Part shown: one piece after another, positions 46,811 to 57,969 of the stretch | Layout of the letters: every line of letters begins with the position of its first letter | Position numbering within the stretch: the first letter of the stretch is position 1 | Assembly (NCBI RefSeq): GCF_017312405.1 | Contig: NZ_BLTG01000014.1 | Coordinates: 48,391-112,390, forward strand | Length of the DNA: 64,000 nucleotides | Direction of reading: 5' to 3' | Source of the DNA: Mycobacterium sp. PO1 | GTDB lineage: Bacteria; Actinomycetota; Actinomycetes; Mycobacteriales; Mycobacteriaceae | The notes under the pieces: generated by a model | Seen by the model: only the letters and a program-made list of their open reading frames with translations | What the model was told of the DNA's origin: nothing | Databases searched by the model: none | Made by a program: the position numbers and the translations under genes

Positions 46811-48286
46811 GTGGGTGAGAAATGCCTGCCCGATGAGCTGCGCAGCCTGTTCCTGTTCGAGGCGCTGTCCGACCGTCAGCTGCAGATTCTGTGCGAGAAC
46901 GGCCACATCGCGACGTTCGAACCGGGTCCGATCCACGTCGAGGGCGAACCCGCCACCTGCTTCTACGTCCTGATCGACGGCGAGTTGGTCATGTCCAAGC
47001 GTTCCGGCGGTGTGGACATCGAGACCAACCGGACGTCGCAACGCGGGGTGTACTGCGGGGCCTGGTCGGCCTACATCCCCGGTGAAGAGCACGTCTACCA
47101 GGCCTCGGTGCGGGTGACCCGCCCGTCGCGGTTCTTCGTCCTCGACGCCGACGCGTTCGCCCGGTTCATGCGCGACGAGTTCCCGATGGCGGTGCACCTG
47201 CTCGAAGGCCACATGGTCGGCGGGATGCGCCAACGCCAGATCGTGGGGCAACGCGAGAAGCTGCTGGCGCTGGGCCAACTGTCCGCAGGGCTGACCCACC
47301 AGCTCAACAACCCCGCCGGCGCGACCGCCCGCGCGGTGGCCGACCTGCGCGAAGGGGTCGGCAAGATGCGCCACAAGCTGGCCATGCTGGCCGAGGGCAA
47401 ATTCACCCCCGCCGCACTGAAGGTGCTGGTCAGCATCCAGGACGAAGTCGCCGAACAGGTCGCCAAGTCGAAGTCCCAGGAGCTCACCGCGCTGGAGACC
47501 TCCGACCGGGAGGACCACATCGGCGACTGGCTGGAGTCACACGGCATCTCCAGCGCCTGGGATTACGCCCCCACGTTCGTCGAGGCCGGCCTGGACGTGG
47601 ACTGGCTGGAACGGGTACAGGCGTCGATCGACGACGTCGACTGCTCGGCGACGCTGCCCGGAGCGATCGGCTGGCTGAAGTACACCATCGACAACGAGCT
47701 GCTGATGAACCAGATCGCCGAGGCCAGCAAGCGGATCTCGGCACTGCTGGCCGGCGCGAAGCAGTACTCGCAGATGGACCGTGCCGAATACCAGAGCGCC
47801 AACGTGCACGAGTTGCTCTACAGCACCGTCAAGACGATCTTCGGCGACAAGGTCGGCAAGGACAAACCGGTCGAGCTGGTGTGGGAGAAGGACACGTCGC
47901 TGCCCGAACTGCTGTGTTACCCGGGCGATCTCAACCAGGTGTGGACGAACATCATCGACAACGCGATCCAGGCGATGGACGGCCACGGCACGTTGACCAT
48001 CCGCACCCGGCGGGAGAACGAGGACATGATCCGGGTGGAGATCGGCGACACCGGGCCCGGCATCTCCGAGGACAACATCGAGCGCATCTTCACACCGTTC
48101 TTCACCACCAAACCGTTCGGCGAAGGTACCGGGCTCGGTCTGGACCTGGCCTGGCAGATCGTCGTCAAGAAGCACCTCGGCAACCTGTCGGTGCAGTCCA
48201 AGCCCGGCGACACGACGTTCATCGTCTGCCTTCCGCTGCAGGCGCCGGCCCCCGACGCACCGATGACCGCCGGCGAGGGAGACTGA
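46811..48286 (+). CDS. Histidine kinase with N-terminal cyclic nucleotide-binding-like domain
   Basis: 491 residues from GTG 46811 (GGAAGGATCCACC upstream). Residues 1-140 form a CRP/cNMP-binding-like domain (FLFEALSDRQLQILCENGHIATFEPG). The H-box reads LSAGLTHQLNNPAG, and the ATPase domain has N (NIIDNAIQAM), G1 (GDTGPGI), F (FTPFFTTK) and G2 (GTGLGLDLAWQIV). No membrane segment, so cytoplasmic. It is 110 bp after the receiver/flavoprotein fusion and likely phosphorylates it. Ligand of the sensor domain unknown. Confidence 0.88.
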   Translation: MGEKCLPDELRSLFLFEALSDRQLQILCENGHIATFEPGPIHVEGEPATCFYVLIDGELVMSKRSGGVDIETNRTSQRGVYCGAWSAYIPGEEHVYQASVRVTRPSRFFVLDADAFARFMRDEFPMAVHLLEGHMVGGMRQRQIVGQREKLLALGQLSAGLTHQLNNPAGATARAVADLREGVGKMRHKLAMLAEGKFTPAALKVLVSIQDEVAEQVAKSKSQELTALETSDREDHIGDWLESHGISSAWDYAPTFVEAGLDVDWLERVQASIDDVDCSATLPGAIGWLKYTIDNELLMNQIAEASKRISALLAGAKQYSQMDRAEYQSANVHELLYSTVKTIFGDKVGKDKPVELVWEKDTSLPELLCYPGDLNQVWTNIIDNAIQAMDGHGTLTIRTRRENEDMIRVEIGDTGPGISEDNIERIFTPFFTTKPFGEGTGLGLDLAWQIVVKKHLGNLSVQSKPGDTTFIVCLPLQAPAPDAPMTAGEGD

Positions 48287-48370
48287 CCCGGCTTCGGCGC
48301 GGGTACCCCCGGTGACTGAGAAGCTGATACCGCACCGACGCCACCTCCGACCGGAAGGAACCCCTCCCCC

Positions 48371-50872
<2,502 letters not shown>

Positions 50873-50916
50873 GCGCCGTCCGCGTCGAGAACCTCTTGCC
50901 ATCCCCGCCGGCCAAT

Positions 50917-50934
50917 TACTAGGATATCCAAGTA
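50917..50934 (+). promoter_or_regulatory. Palindromic operator candidate before mmsA
   Basis: TACTAGGATATCCAAGTA is palindromic except at one base pair, centred on GGATATCC, 20 bp before the mmsA start. TetR- or GntR-type repressors of acyl-CoA catabolism bind sites of this form; the protein is not identified here. Confidence 0.5.
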
Positions 50935-50954
50935 TCGACGCGGAAGGTTTGAGC

Positions 50955-52475
50955 ATGACCACACGGATCCCCCACTTCATCGACGGCAAGCGCACCGAGC
51001 TGGCATCCACCCGGACCGCCGACGTGATGAACCCCAGCACCGGCCAGGTGCAGTCGCAGGTCGTCCTCGCCAGCGCGGCCGACGTCGACACCGCCGTCAC
51101 CTCGGCGATCGAAGCCCAGAAAGAGTGGGCCGCCTGGAACCCGCAGCGCCGCGCCCGGGTGATGATGAAGTTCATCGAACTGGTCAACGCCCACACCGAG
51201 GAACTGGCCGAGCTGCTGAGCCTCGAGCACGGCAAGACCATCCCGGACGCCAAGGGCGACATCCAGCGCGGCATCGAGGTCATCGAGTTCGCCATCGGCA
51301 TCCCCCACCTGCTCAAGGGGGAGTACACCGAGGGGGCCGGCTCGGGCATCGACGTCTACTCGCTGCGTCAGCCCCTCGGCGTGGTCGCCGGCATCACGCC
51401 GTTCAACTTCCCGGCGATGATCCCGCTGTGGAAGGCCGGCCCGGCACTGGCCTGCGGCAATGCGTTCATCCTCAAGCCTTCCGAGCGCGATCCGTCGGTG
51501 CCGGTGCGGCTGGCCGAGCTGTTCCTTGAGGCGGGTCTGCCCGCCGGGGTGTTCCAGGTCGTGCAGGGCGACAAGGAGGCCGTCGACGCGATTCTCACCC
51601 ACCCCGACATCCAGGGGGTCGGGTTCGTCGGAAGCTCCGACATCGCGCAGTACATTTACTCCACCGCCGCCGCCAACGGGAAGCGCTCGCAATGTTTCGG
51701 GGGCGCCAAGAACCACATGATCGTGATGCCCGACGCCGATCTCGATCAGGCTGTCGACGCGTTGATCGGTGCCGGCTACGGCAGCGCCGGTGAACGTTGC
51801 ATGGCGATCAGCGTGGCGGTACCGGTCGGCGAGGAGACGGCGAACCGGCTGCGCAACCGCCTGGTGGAGCGCATCAACCAGTTGCGCGTCGGGCACAGCC
51901 TGGACCCCAAGGCCGACTACGGACCGCTGGTCACCGAGGCCGCGCTCAAGCGGGTGCGCGACTACATCGGCCAAGGTGTGGAGGCCGGTGCCGACCTGGT
52001 GGTCGACGGCCGCGAACGCAGCTCCGACGAGCTGACTTTCGACGACCAGGACCTCTCCGGCGGCTACTTCATCGGGCCCACCCTGTTCGACCACGTCACC
52101 ACCGACATGTCGATCTACACCGACGAGATCTTCGGTCCGGTGCTGTGCATCGTCAGAGCCCAGGACTACGACGAGGCCCTGAGCCTGCCGAGCAAGCACG
52201 AGTACGGCAACGGGGTGGCGATCTTCACCCGCGACGGCGACGCGGCCCGCGACTTCGTGGCCAACGTCCAGGTCGGCATGGTCGGGGTCAACGTACCCAT
52301 CCCGGTTCCGGTGGCCTACCACACCTTCGGCGGTTGGAAGCGCTCCGGATTCGGCGACCTCAACCAACACGGACCGGCGTCGATCCAGTTCTACACCAAG
52401 GTCAAGACCGTCACATCGCGCTGGCCCTCGGGCATCAAAGACGGGGCTGAGTTCGTCATCCCCACCATGAAGTAG
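50955..52475 (+). CDS. mmsA: CoA-acylating methylmalonate-semialdehyde dehydrogenase
   Basis: 506-residue aldehyde dehydrogenase-family enzyme converting (methyl)malonate semialdehyde to propionyl- or acetyl-CoA in valine and myo-inositol catabolism. It has GVVAGITPFNFPAMIPLWK, NAD region VGFVGSSDIAQYIY and active-site Cys in SAGERCMAISVAV. ATG 50955 follows GGAAGGTTTGAGC. It leads the mmsA-acyl-CoA dehydrogenase-mmsB operon. Confidence 0.94.
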   Translation: MTTRIPHFIDGKRTELASTRTADVMNPSTGQVQSQVVLASAADVDTAVTSAIEAQKEWAAWNPQRRARVMMKFIELVNAHTEELAELLSLEHGKTIPDAKGDIQRGIEVIEFAIGIPHLLKGEYTEGAGSGIDVYSLRQPLGVVAGITPFNFPAMIPLWKAGPALACGNAFILKPSERDPSVPVRLAELFLEAGLPAGVFQVVQGDKEAVDAILTHPDIQGVGFVGSSDIAQYIYSTAAANGKRSQCFGGAKNHMIVMPDADLDQAVDALIGAGYGSAGERCMAISVAVPVGEETANRLRNRLVERINQLRVGHSLDPKADYGPLVTEAALKRVRDYIGQGVEAGADLVVDGRERSSDELTFDDQDLSGGYFIGPTLFDHVTTDMSIYTDEIFGPVLCIVRAQDYDEALSLPSKHEYGNGVAIFTRDGDAARDFVANVQVGMVGVNVPIPVPVAYHTFGGWKRSGFGDLNQHGPASIQFYTKVKTVTSRWPSGIKDGAEFVIPTMK

Positions 52476-52487
52476 GTACCCGCACCG

Positions 52488-53651
52488 ATGGACTACTTCG
52501 GCCTCGACGAGGACGAACGCGTGATCGCCGAAACGGCGGCCGCGTTCGCCGACAAGCGGCTGGCTCCGCACGCCCTCGACTGGGATCAGAGCCACCACTT
52601 CCCCACCGACGCGCTACGGGAGGCCGCCGAACTCGGCATGGCGGCCATCTACTGCCACGAGGACGTCGGCGGCAGCGGGCTGCGGCGCATCGACGCGGTA
52701 CGGATCTTCGAGAAGCTCGCCACCGCCGACCCGACGGTGTCGGCTTTCCTGTCGATCCACAACATGTGCGCATGGATGGTGGATTCGTTCGGCACGCCGG
52801 AGCAGCGCAAGAGCTGGGTGCCGCGGTTGGCCTCGATGGAGGCCATCGCCAGCTACTGCCTGACCGAGCCGGGCGCCGGCTCCGATGCAAGCGCCCTGCG
52901 CACCAAGGCGATTCGGTCCGGATCGGACTACGTGCTCGACGGCGTCAAACAATTCATCTCCGGGGCGGGCTCCTCAGACGTCTACCTGGTGATGGCCCGC
53001 ACCGGAGGCGAAGGGCCGCGGGGCATCTCGGCGTTCCTGGTGGACAAGGACACCCCCGGGCTGAGTTTCGGAGCCGACGAGCAGAAGATGGGCTGGAATG
53101 CCCAGCCCACGCGGCAGGTCATCCTGGAAGGGGCCCGCGTACCCGCCGAGGCGATGCTCGGCGGCACCGACGGCGAGGGCACCGGATTCGGCATCGCGAT
53201 GAACGGCCTCAACGGCGGCCGCATCAACATCGCCGCGTGCTCGCTGGGCGGCGCGCAGGCCGCCTACGACAAGGCCGCCGCCTATCTGGCCGACCGGCAG
53301 GCCTTCGGCGGCGCGCTGCTCGACGAGCCGACCATCCGATTCACGCTGGCCGACATGGCAACAGCGCTGGAGACCTCGCGGATGATGCTGTGGCGCGCCG
53401 CCCGGGCCCTCGACGATTCCCACCCCGACAAGGTCGAACTGTGCGCGATGGCCAAACTCCACGTCACCGACGCCTGCTTCGAGGTCGCCGACAAGGCACT
53501 GCAACTGCACGGCGGGTACGGCTACCTGCGCGAGTACGGGCTGGAGAAGATCGTCCGGGATCTGCGGGTGCACCGCATCCTGGAGGGCACCAACGAAATC
53601 ATGCGGGTGGTCATCGGACGGTCAGCGGCCGCCCGGGCACGCGCGTCGTAA
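52488..53651 (+). CDS. Acyl-CoA dehydrogenase, likely isobutyryl-CoA dehydrogenase (FadE9-like)
   Basis: 387-residue FAD enzyme of the acyl-CoA dehydrogenase family. It shows YCLTEPGAGSDASALRTKA, the FAD/substrate region AFGGALLDEPTIRFTLADMATALE, and the catalytic Glu expected in LHGGYGYLREYGLEKIVRDLRVHRILEGTNEI. Placed between mmsA and mmsB (12 and 19 bp gaps), it should oxidise isobutyryl-CoA in valine breakdown. Confidence 0.92.
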   Translation: MDYFGLDEDERVIAETAAAFADKRLAPHALDWDQSHHFPTDALREAAELGMAAIYCHEDVGGSGLRRIDAVRIFEKLATADPTVSAFLSIHNMCAWMVDSFGTPEQRKSWVPRLASMEAIASYCLTEPGAGSDASALRTKAIRSGSDYVLDGVKQFISGAGSSDVYLVMARTGGEGPRGISAFLVDKDTPGLSFGADEQKMGWNAQPTRQVILEGARVPAEAMLGGTDGEGTGFGIAMNGLNGGRINIAACSLGGAQAAYDKAAAYLADRQAFGGALLDEPTIRFTLADMATALETSRMMLWRAARALDDSHPDKVELCAMAKLHVTDACFEVADKALQLHGGYGYLREYGLEKIVRDLRVHRILEGTNEIMRVVIGRSAAARARAS

Positions 53652-53670
53652 CGAAGCGACGGGAGAACAC

Positions 53671-54543
53671 ATGACGACGATCGCGTTCCTGGGGCTGGGC
53701 AACATGGGTGGACCCATGGCGGCCAATCTGGTCTCGGCCGGCCACACCGTGCACGGCTTCGACCCGGTGACCGCGCTGAAAGAGGCCGCCGCGGCCAAGG
53801 GGGCCACCGTGTTCGACGCCGCCGCGGACGCGGTCGCCGGCGCCGACGTGGTGATCACCTCCCTGCCCAACGGCGACATCGTCAAGAGCGTCTACGCCGA
53901 GGTGGTTCCCGCGGCGACATCCGGTGCACTGCTGATCGATACGTCCACGATCTCCGTCGACGACGCCCGCGCCGTCAACGCGCAGGCGACCGAGCGTGGG
54001 CTGGCCCAGATCGACGCCCCGGTGTCCGGGGGCATCAAGGGTGCGACCGCCGGCACGCTGGCATTCATGGTGGGCGGTGACGAGTCGGCGTTCGAGCGGG
54101 CCAAGCCGGTGCTGGAACCCATGGCGGGCAAGATGATCCACTGCGGCGCGTCGGGCGCCGGGCAGGCCGCCAAGTTGTGCAACAACATGGTGCTGGCCGT
54201 GCAGCAGATCGCGATCGGCGAGGCCTTCGTGCTCGCCGAGAAGTTGGGCCTGCCCGCGCAGTCGCTGTTCGACGTCATCACCGGTGCGACCGGCAACTGC
54301 TGGGCCGTGCACACGAACTGTCCGGTGCCGGGCCCGGTTCCGACGTCCCCGGCCAACAACGGCTTCAAACCCGGATTCGCCACCGCGTTGATGAACAAGG
54401 ACCTCGGCCTGGCGATGGCGGCCGTGCAGTCCTCCGGCTCGTCGGCGCCGCTGGGCAGTCATGCCGCCGAGATCTACGAGCAGTTCGCCGCCGAGCACGC
54501 CGACAAGGACTTCAGCGCGATCATCGAGATGCTGCGCAGCTGA
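53671..54543 (+). CDS. mmsB: 3-hydroxyisobutyrate dehydrogenase
   Basis: 290-residue NAD-binding beta-hydroxyacid dehydrogenase; GLGNMGGPMA at the N terminus, the conserved IDAPVSGGIKGATAGTL, catalytic Lys in GQAAKLCNNM. It turns 3-hydroxyisobutyrate into methylmalonate semialdehyde, the substrate of mmsA. End of the valine operon. Confidence 0.94.
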   Translation: MTTIAFLGLGNMGGPMAANLVSAGHTVHGFDPVTALKEAAAAKGATVFDAAADAVAGADVVITSLPNGDIVKSVYAEVVPAATSGALLIDTSTISVDDARAVNAQATERGLAQIDAPVSGGIKGATAGTLAFMVGGDESAFERAKPVLEPMAGKMIHCGASGAGQAAKLCNNMVLAVQQIAIGEAFVLAEKLGLPAQSLFDVITGATGNCWAVHTNCPVPGPVPTSPANNGFKPGFATALMNKDLGLAMAAVQSSGSSAPLGSHAAEIYEQFAAEHADKDFSAIIEMLRS

Positions 54544-54557
54544 CGTGAGTGACGTTC

Positions 54558-54610
54558 AGACTGCGCTGGCCGCGCGCTCCACTCGAACTTCTCCGCACCT
54601 GACGCAGTCT
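54558..54610. terminator. Possible stem between convergent mmsB and HAD genes
   Basis: AGACTGCG (54558-54565) pairs with CGCAGTCT (54603-54610) across a 37-nt loop, in the 78-bp convergent gap. A bidirectional terminator is possible; the loop is long and there is no U-tract. Confidence 0.35.
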
Positions 54611-54621
54611 CGACGATCTCG

Positions 54622-55290
54622 TCAGGCCGCTGAGGGGCGGCGGGCGTGCGGCGACGCGTCACGCAGTCGCTGGCAGTCGGCGACCCGCAGGGGCGCGCTG
54701 CCGTCGGCGACCAGCACACTCGCCAGGCCCGCCAACGTACACATGCGCTGAGTCGCCGGGGACGCCACGAAGGCCAGCGAGTCGGATGCGGTGACGCCGA
54801 GCTCGGCCAGCGCCGCGCGATACAGTTCGCCGGCCGGCGCGTCGTCGGCGGTGACCACCACACCCACGACTCCGTCGCCGACCAGTTGACGCACCAACGG
54901 CTCGACCCAGGCGTGGTTGCCACTGCTGACGATGCCGATGCCGATGCCGGCGCCGAACGCCTCGGTGATCAGGTCGACCATGCCCGGCCGCGCGGTGATG
55001 TCCGCGTCGAGAATGGTCTCGGCGAGGATCATCTCCTTGGTCGCGCAGACCTCGTCGACCAGCAGCTCCGCCAGCACGTCGCATTCGGTGCCGATGCCAC
55101 GCTTGCGGAGTTCGGCGGCGACCCGGCGGCGTTCGTCGCTGAGCACCAGCAACTGCCGGTACCGAGCCTCCGACCAGTGGATCCCGAGGTTCAATTCGTC
55201 GAACGCCGCGTTGAACGCGGCGCGGTGACCCGCGGTGTCGATGTCGGCCAGCGCGTCGAGATCGAAGATCATCGCGCGCAGTGGTTGCAC
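54622..55290 (-). CDS. HAD-superfamily hydrolase
   Basis: 222 residues from GTG 55290. The nucleophile Asp lies in MIFDLDALADID; the second motif Ser in GIVSSGN. The third motif (expected Lys) and the final acidic motif (LVADGSAPL) are weak. Beta-phosphoglucomutase-like phosphatase family; substrate unknown. It is convergent with mmsB and divergent from the response regulator. Confidence 0.82.
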   Translation of the reverse strand: MQPLRAMIFDLDALADIDTAGHRAAFNAAFDELNLGIHWSEARYRQLLVLSDERRRVAAELRKRGIGTECDVLAELLVDEVCATKEMILAETILDADITARPGMVDLITEAFGAGIGIGIVSSGNHAWVEPLVRQLVGDGVVGVVVTADDAPAGELYRAALAELGVTASDSLAFVASPATQRMCTLAGLASVLVADGSAPLRVADCQRLRDASPHARRPSAA

Positions 55291-55393
55291 TGTCGTTTCG
55301 CTGGGCTGGGGCCAATCCCACCAGAATCGACCGGCTCGCCAAGCTTTCTGCTGTGTGGGCTGCACGAGAAACATCGTGTCCCAGATCACACAG

Positions 55394-55429
55394 TGCGCGC
55401 CTCCCCCATGTGGGGGATTCGGCGCGCCA
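55394..55429. promoter_or_regulatory. Extended inverted repeat upstream of the response regulator
   Basis: TCCCCCA-TG-TGGGGGA at 55402-55417 is a perfect 7-bp inverted repeat; flanking TGCGCGCC and GGCGCGCCA extend it, with a 3-nt TTC bulge. It lies 41 bp before the response-regulator start at 55471, in operator position. Confidence 0.55.
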
Positions 55430-55470
55430 AGTTGTCCGGGCGCGCCCCCGGGCAGCCTTAAGGTATGGCC

Positions 55471-56133
55471 ATGGGTTCAGCCCCGCCGGTGCGGATCGTC
55501 CTGGTCGATGACCACGAGATGGTCATCGAGGGGCTCAAGGCGATGCTCGCGGCGTTCGACAGCCGGGTGACCGTGGTGGGGCAGGCTGTCGGCGCCGAGC
55601 GGGTGCTCAGCGTCGTGGGTGACCTCGATCCGGACATCGTGCTCTGCGACGTCCGGATGCAGGGGTCCAGCGGTCTGGACGTGTGCCAGCAGCTGCGCGA
55701 ACGCGACCCCGACCGCAAGGTCGTCATGCTGTCGGTCTACGACGACGAGCAGTACCTGTTCCAGGCGTTGCGGGTCGGCGCGTCGGGCTATCTGCTCAAG
55801 AGCATCAGCAGCGAGGAGCTGGTCCGTCAGCTCGAGTTCGTCAACAGCGGCGAGACCGCCATCGACCCGGGGATGGCGGCCAGGGCTGTCGACACCGCGG
55901 CCCGCATCCAGCGCGCGGAGTTCTGGCCCGGCGCCCGCCAGGGCTTGACCCAGCGGGAGAGCGAGATCCTGGCGCTGGTCGTCAACGGGCTGTCCAACCG
56001 GGCGATCGCGGCCAAGCTGGTCATCGGAGACGAGACCGTCAAGACGCATCTGAGTTCGATCTACCGCAAGCTCGGTGTCAGCGACCGCACCGGGGCAGTC
56101 GCCACGGCGCTGCGGGAAGGCATCTACCAGTGA
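55471..56133 (+). CDS. NarL/LuxR-type response regulator
   Basis: 220 residues. The receiver has phospho-acceptor Asp60 (IVLCDVRM) and Lys in YLLKSIS; the C-terminal LuxR helix-turn-helix reads LTQRESEILALVVNGLSNRAIAAKL with KTHLSSIYRKLGV. ATG at 55471 has TTAAGG 7 nt upstream; an ATG at 55465 is also possible. GTGA overlap with the histidine kinase. It is not DosR itself by overall sequence. Confidence 0.92.
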   Translation: MGSAPPVRIVLVDDHEMVIEGLKAMLAAFDSRVTVVGQAVGAERVLSVVGDLDPDIVLCDVRMQGSSGLDVCQQLRERDPDRKVVMLSVYDDEQYLFQALRVGASGYLLKSISSEELVRQLEFVNSGETAIDPGMAARAVDTAARIQRAEFWPGARQGLTQRESEILALVVNGLSNRAIAAKLVIGDETVKTHLSSIYRKLGVSDRTGAVATALREGIYQ

Positions 56134-57359
56134 GCGCGCGTCCCCTGCTGGCCGCCGACCGCGAACTGGCGCTGTTGCGCGAGCTGATCCAGGCTGCCTC
56201 CAGCGGCCCCGGGGTGGAGCCGCTGGCCGCCGCGGCCGCGCGGATCATCACCGCCGCCACCGACAGCGATGTGTGTTTCGTGCACGTCCTCGACGACACC
56301 GAGCGGTCGTTGACGCTGGCCGGGGCGACCCCCCCGTTCGACTCCGAGGTGGGCAAGATCCGGCTGCCGCTGGGCCAGGGCATCTCGGGCTGGGTGGCCA
56401 GCCACCGGGAGCCGGTGGTGATCCTCGACGACAAGGAGTCCGATCCGAGGTACCTGCCGTTCCAGTCGCTGCGCGGCCGGGACTTCACGTCGATGGTGTC
56501 GGTGCCGATGGAGACCGACCCCGGCGGGCTGGTGGGGGTGCTCAACGTGCACACCGTGGCGCAGCGCGAGTTCGGTGACCGCGACGTCGAGCTGCTGCTC
56601 GTCATCGGCCGGCTCATCGCCGGCGCGATGCACCAGGCGCGGCTGCACCGGCAACTGGTCGCCCGTGAGCGCGCCCACGAGAACTTCGTCGAGCAGGTCA
56701 TCGAGGCTCAGGAACTGGAGCGCCGGCGACTGGCCGGCGACATCCACGACGGCATCTCCCAGCGGCTGGTCACGCTCAGTTACCGGCTCGACGCCGCCGC
56801 ACAGGCCGCCAAGTCGATCGACGACCGGTCGGCGCTGACCGAACAGCTCGACCGCGCCCGTGAGCTCGCCGAGCTCACGCTGCAGGAGGCCCGCGCCGCG
56901 ATCAGCGGGTTGCGGCCCCCGGTGCTGGACGACCTGGGGCTCTCCGGCGGGCTGGCCAGCCTGGCGCGCTCCATCCCGCAGGTCGACGTCCGCACCGACC
57001 TCGCCGACGTGCGCCTGCCCGACCACATCGAGCTGGCGCTGTACCGCATCGCCCAGGAGTGTCTGCAGAACGTCGTCAAACACGCCGGGGCCACCGAGGC
57101 CCGGCTGACCTTCACCGTCGACACCGGTGACAGCGGCGACGTCGCCCGGCTCGAGATCGTCGACGACGGTGTCGGCTTCGACACCCTGGAGCATCCGCTG
57201 GGCAGCGACGAGATGGGCGGCTATGGGCTGCTGTCGATGGCCGAGCGCGCCGAGATCGTCGGTGGACGGCTCAACATCCGCTCACGGCCCGGCTCGGGCA
57301 CCGCGGTCACCGCCACGATCCCGGTGCCCAGCTCGGCATCGCCGCCCGCGACACCCTGA
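56130..57359 (+). CDS. GAF-domain histidine kinase (HisKA_3)
   Basis: 409 residues from GTG. A single N-terminal GAF domain (about 25-175, ending in GVLNVHTVAQREFGDRDVELL) precedes the HisKA_3 dimerisation helix with phospho-acceptor His in DIHDGISQRLVTL, and the HATPase domain (ECLQNVVKHAGA; DDGVGFD; GYGLLSMAERAEIVGG). It pairs with the NarL-type regulator by GTGA overlap. It resembles the single-GAF kinases of the DosS/NarL group; ligand unknown. Confidence 0.92.
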   Translation: MSARPLLAADRELALLRELIQAASSGPGVEPLAAAAARIITAATDSDVCFVHVLDDTERSLTLAGATPPFDSEVGKIRLPLGQGISGWVASHREPVVILDDKESDPRYLPFQSLRGRDFTSMVSVPMETDPGGLVGVLNVHTVAQREFGDRDVELLLVIGRLIAGAMHQARLHRQLVARERAHENFVEQVIEAQELERRRLAGDIHDGISQRLVTLSYRLDAAAQAAKSIDDRSALTEQLDRARELAELTLQEARAAISGLRPPVLDDLGLSGGLASLARSIPQVDVRTDLADVRLPDHIELALYRIAQECLQNVVKHAGATEARLTFTVDTGDSGDVARLEIVDDGVGFDTLEHPLGSDEMGGYGLLSMAERAEIVGGRLNIRSRPGSGTAVTATIPVPSSASPPATP

Positions 57360-57422
57360 CCGCGAACGTGCATTCCCTGTCGCAGATCGGCTCGGACAAC
57401 TACCGAGCGTGCACTCTCGCGG
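57360..57422. terminator. Inverted repeat between kinase and MarR genes
   Basis: CCGCGAACGTGCA (57360-57372) pairs with TGCACTCTCGCGG (57410-57422) at 10 of 13 positions across 37 nt, in the 76-bp convergent gap. A bidirectional terminator is likely, as in similar convergent gaps. Confidence 0.45.
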
Positions 57423-57435
57423 CGGACCAGCCCGC

Positions 57436-57954
57436 TCAGAAGTCGCCGGCGCTGTGGCGCAGCGTCTGGATCGACGCCGCCAGGGCGCGCGACTCCTCGT
57501 CGGACATGCCGATGTCGGAGAACACGTCGTCGTTGAGCGTGACCGTGGCGTCCTCGACGGTGGAGCGACCCAGCTCGGTGATCCGCACCAGGGTGGTGCG
57601 TCCGTCGGTGGGATGCGGCAACCGCTCGACCAGGCCGTCGGCCTCCAGCCGTCGGATCGCGTGGGTGACGCTGGTGACGTGCACCTGCAGCCGGTCGGAG
57701 GCCTTGGTGATCGGCAGCGCGCCGGTGCGGCTGAACGCCAGCAAGCGCAGCAACTCGAAGCGCGAGAAACTCAGGTCATAGGGCCGCAGCGCCGTTTCGA
57801 CGCGGGCCAGCAGAATCTGGTGCGCGCGCATCACGGACGTCACCGCGACCATGCCGTCGGCCACCTCGGCCCATCCGGAGCGCTCCCAGTTGGTGCGGGC
57901 GACGGCGATCGGGTCGGGCTTGTCGCCCTCGTCGGCCGGCGGTCGGGCAGGCAC
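57436..57954 (-). CDS. MarR-family transcriptional regulator
   Basis: 172 residues from GTG 57954. The winged-helix core reads FSRFELLRLLAFSRTGALPITKASDRLQVHVTSVTHAIRRLEADGLV. Ligand and targets unknown. It is 15 bp from the map stop and may be co-transcribed with map-adk-secY. Confidence 0.88.
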   Translation of the reverse strand: MPARPPADEGDKPDPIAVARTNWERSGWAEVADGMVAVTSVMRAHQILLARVETALRPYDLSFSRFELLRLLAFSRTGALPITKASDRLQVHVTSVTHAIRRLEADGLVERLPHPTDGRTTLVRITELGRSTVEDATVTLNDDVFSDIGMSDEESRALAASIQTLRHSAGDF

Positions 57955-57969
57955 AGCTGTTCCTCGTGG

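Noticed and set aside
55471..57359. The NarL-type regulator and GAF kinase as DosR-DosS
   Set aside because: Only one GAF domain and no clear DosS haem signature; overall regulator sequence differs from what I recall for DosR. It is a related pair, but not DosRS.
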